From an uncultured Ignavibacteriales bacterium (GTDB taxonomy: Bacteria; Bacteroidota; Ignavibacteria; Ignavibacteriales; Ignavibacteriaceae): a DNA stretch of 7,675 nucleotides. This document shows positions 6,812-7,675 of this stretch, piece by piece. Position 1 is the stretch's first letter, and every line of letters starts with the position of its first letter. Both the position numbers and the translations under genes were made by a program. Where the stretch lies: NCBI GenBank assembly GCA_913053915.1, contig CAJXGP010000079.1, positions 1 to 7,675 on the forward strand. The letters run 5' to 3'. The notes under the pieces were generated by a model. It did no database searches. It was not told the origin of the DNA and saw only the letters and a program-made list of their open reading frames with translations.

Positions 6812-6840
6812 AATATAAACATACAACCTTATAAAATCAA
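6812..6840 (-). promoter_or_regulatory. Putative promoter of the etfB-etfA-BFN operon
   Basis: On the minus strand TTGATT (6840-6835) and TATATT (6817-6812) are separated by exactly 17 bp. Read as the Bacteroidota type, it is TTG, 20 bp, then TATATTTT, which differs from TAnnTTTG only at the last base. A start near 6804 leaves a leader of about 30 nt containing the Shine-Dalgarno. The call rests on motif and spacing only. Confidence 0.45.
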
Positions 6841-6851
6841 ACCCGCAAAAT

Positions 6852-6881
6852 TTGTCCTATGTTTATCATAATTAATTATAA
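6852..6881 (+). promoter_or_regulatory. Weak candidate promoter for clpS
   Basis: TTGTCC (6852-6857) and TTATAA (6876-6881) are separated by 18 bp in the divergent intergenic region. A start near 6888 would give a leader of about 35 nt that contains the AT hairpin before clpS. The region is so AT-rich that other -10 choices are possible. Confidence 0.25.
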
Positions 6882-6897
6882 AGTATTAGAACTTTTT

Positions 6898-6923
6898 AAT
6901 TAAAATTTATTTAAATTTTAATT
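6898..6923 (+). repeat. Perfect 11-bp inverted repeat abutting the clpS start codon
   Basis: AATTAAAATTT (6898-6908) and AAATTTTAATT (6913-6923) are perfect reverse complements around a 4-nt loop, ATTT. The right arm ends on the base before the clpS ATG, where a ribosome binding site would normally be. It consists only of A and T. It could be an mRNA hairpin at the start codon, an operator, or a chance product of AT-rich DNA. Confidence 0.75.
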
Positions 6924-7214
6924 ATGGAAAAAGAATTAATAAATAAACCGGTCATCGATATAAAGGTTGAAGAAGAAACTGCTACAAATTTTATAAGTAG
7001 GGTAGTACTTTATAATGATGACTGGCATACTTTTGATGAAGTCATTTATCAATTGATTAAAGCAGTTCATTGTACCTACGGAAAAGCCAGAACACATGCG
7101 TTTGAGGTCCATGTAAAAGGAAGTTCTATTGTATTTAGCGGATCGATTAAAGATTGCCTTCGGGTAACTTCCATATTAGAAGAAATTGCACTTAATACGC
7201 AAATAATTACATGA
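6924..7214 (+). CDS. clpS: ClpS, ATP-dependent Clp protease adaptor
   Basis: ClpS delivers proteins with N-terminal destabilising residues to the Clp protease (ClpA or ClpC ATPase with ClpP). The 96-residue protein has a flexible charged N-terminal tail (1-22), which in the family enters the ATPase, followed by the core RVVLYNDDWHTFDEVIYQLIKAVHCTYGKARTHAFEVHVKGSSIVFSG (26-73). N31, D32 and D33 match the N-degron-binding NDD of E. coli ClpS, and H63 matches its pocket His66. The residue at the E. coli Met40 gate position is Phe (F37), as in the NDDxHTF type, which may alter residue preference. The core ends with ITSILEEIAL-type helix sequence, complete for the family. There is no Shine-Dalgarno; an AT-only hairpin abuts the ATG. 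Tandem TGA TGA codons end the gene. It is divergent from etfB, and no clp ATPase gene is nearby. Confidence 0.92.
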   Translation: MEKELINKPVIDIKVEEETATNFISRVVLYNDDWHTFDEVIYQLIKAVHCTYGKARTHAFEVHVKGSSIVFSGSIKDCLRVTSILEEIALNTQIIT

Positions 7215-7297
7215 TGAGCAATACATTTTGCGGAAATCACTCAACTCTATCTGCATTCTAAATATGTTAATCCTTAATTCTTATAAATGTTATTTCA

Positions 7298-7328
7298 TTG
7301 TTTATGCTTAATGAACTGCATATATTTG
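7298..7328 (+). promoter_or_regulatory. Putative promoter of typA
   Basis: TTGTTT (7298-7303) and TATATT (7321-7326) are 17 bp apart. Read as the Bacteroidota type, TTG is followed after 20 bp by TATATTTG (7321-7328), a full match to TAnnTTTG. A start near 7333 leaves a leader of about 30 nt before typA. A small inverted repeat TTCATT/AATGAA (7294-7299 and 7310-7315) surrounds the -35 part. No hairpin terminator for clpS is visible in this gap. Confidence 0.5.
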
Positions 7329-7362
7329 TACACTTGATAAATTAAATAAACGAAGGATAAAT

Positions 7363-7675
7363 GTGAAAAAAGCAAGAGAAGATATACGAAACATTGCGAT
7401 AATAGCTCATGTTGATCATGGAAAAACCACACTAGTGGATTATATGTTAAAGCAAACCGGTGCATGGAGAAAAAATCAGCATGTTGAAAATAGAGTAATG
7501 GATTCTAATGCTCTTGAAAAAGAGCGAGGTATAACAATATTGGCTAAGAATTTAAGTATTAAGTTTAACGGCATCAAGATAAATATTATCGATACTCCGG
7601 GGCATGCCGATTTTGGAGGTGAAGTTGAGAGAACTCTTAAAATGGTAGATGGTGTATTGTTGCTTGTTGATGCTG
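7363..7675 (+). CDS. typA: TypA/BipA ribosome-associated translational GTPase (3' partial)
   Basis: Only the first 104 codons lie in the window. They give the N-terminal part of the GTPase domain: [24 protein letters not shown] with the P-loop AHVDHGKT (15-22), the G2 block ERGITI (54-59, switch I) and the G3 block DTPGH (77-81), then [19 protein letters not shown]. The [17 protein letters not shown]...[17 protein letters not shown] pattern separates TypA/BipA from LepA and EF-G. The family binds the ribosome like EF-G, is linked to 50S assembly and matters under stress and cold. The start is GTG at 7363, with GAAGGA (7352-7357) 5 nt upstream. An ATG two bases earlier (7361) is followed at once by TGA, so it cannot start the protein. 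The gene runs off the right edge; full-length members have about 600 residues. Confidence 0.96.
   Translation, partial: MKKAREDIRNIAIIAHVDHGKTTLVDYMLKQTGAWRKNQHVENRVMDSNALEKERGITILAKNLSIKFNGIKINIIDTPGHADFGGEVERTLKMVDGVLLLVDA

Noticed and set aside
6775..6822. N-terminal extension of etfB by 16 residues
   Set aside because: The strong Shine-Dalgarno lies inside this stretch, the family begins with MKIAVCV, and the predicted promoter places the transcript start downstream of 6822.
1..7675. Mobile element, defence system, CRISPR array or tRNA/rRNA gene
   Set aside because: No transposase, integrase, toxin or restriction gene, repeat-spacer array, terminal inverted repeats or RNA-gene signature is visible on either strand.

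Overview
This window is an AT-rich (roughly one-third GC by eye) piece of an ordinary bacterial chromosome. The gene set suggests the Bacteroidota/Chlorobiota/Ignavibacteriota group: a DUF2851 protein, a bifunctional-nuclease-family protein with a C-terminal UVR motif, a type 2 PyrF, a ClpS with an NDDWHTF loop, and promoters resembling the Bacteroidota TTG-N20-TAnnTTTG pattern. Shine-Dalgarno sequences are present before most genes but not all, which is compatible with Ignavibacteriota. This placement is inference from gene content. No RNA gene, insertion sequence, CRISPR array, phage or plasmid gene is visible.

Left block, + strand (1-2273): the end of rodA (cell-wall elongation glycosyltransferase, start outside the window) is followed at once by the C-terminal part of a dCTP deaminase gene that has no N-terminal half. 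This is a gene remnant lying between rodA and pyrF (orotidine-5'-phosphate decarboxylase, type 2). A perfect 13-bp tandem duplication spans the pyrF stop codon.

Middle block, + strand (2274-4261): a plausible promoter precedes a tight two-gene unit. It consists of a 129-residue protein of unknown function with a predicted beta-sandwich and a 493-residue DUF2851 protein. This pair is the least understood part of the window. A hairpin usable in both directions (4341-4382) separates it from the next block.

Right block, - strand (6774 down to 4439): etfB, etfA and a bifunctional-nuclease/UVR gene, spaced 15 and 17 nt apart and each with its own Shine-Dalgarno, read as one operon from a good promoter at 6812-6840. 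The two Etf subunits form an FAD-containing electron carrier between dehydrogenases and the quinone pool.

Far right, + strand: clpS, the N-degron adaptor for ClpAP/ClpCP, is divergent from etfB. A perfect 11-bp AT-only inverted repeat ends at the base before its start codon. Then comes the beginning of typA/bipA, a ribosome-associated GTPase, cut by the window end.

Most of the window is housekeeping. The items most worth following are the dcd remnant, the DUF2851 pair, and the hairpin at the clpS start.
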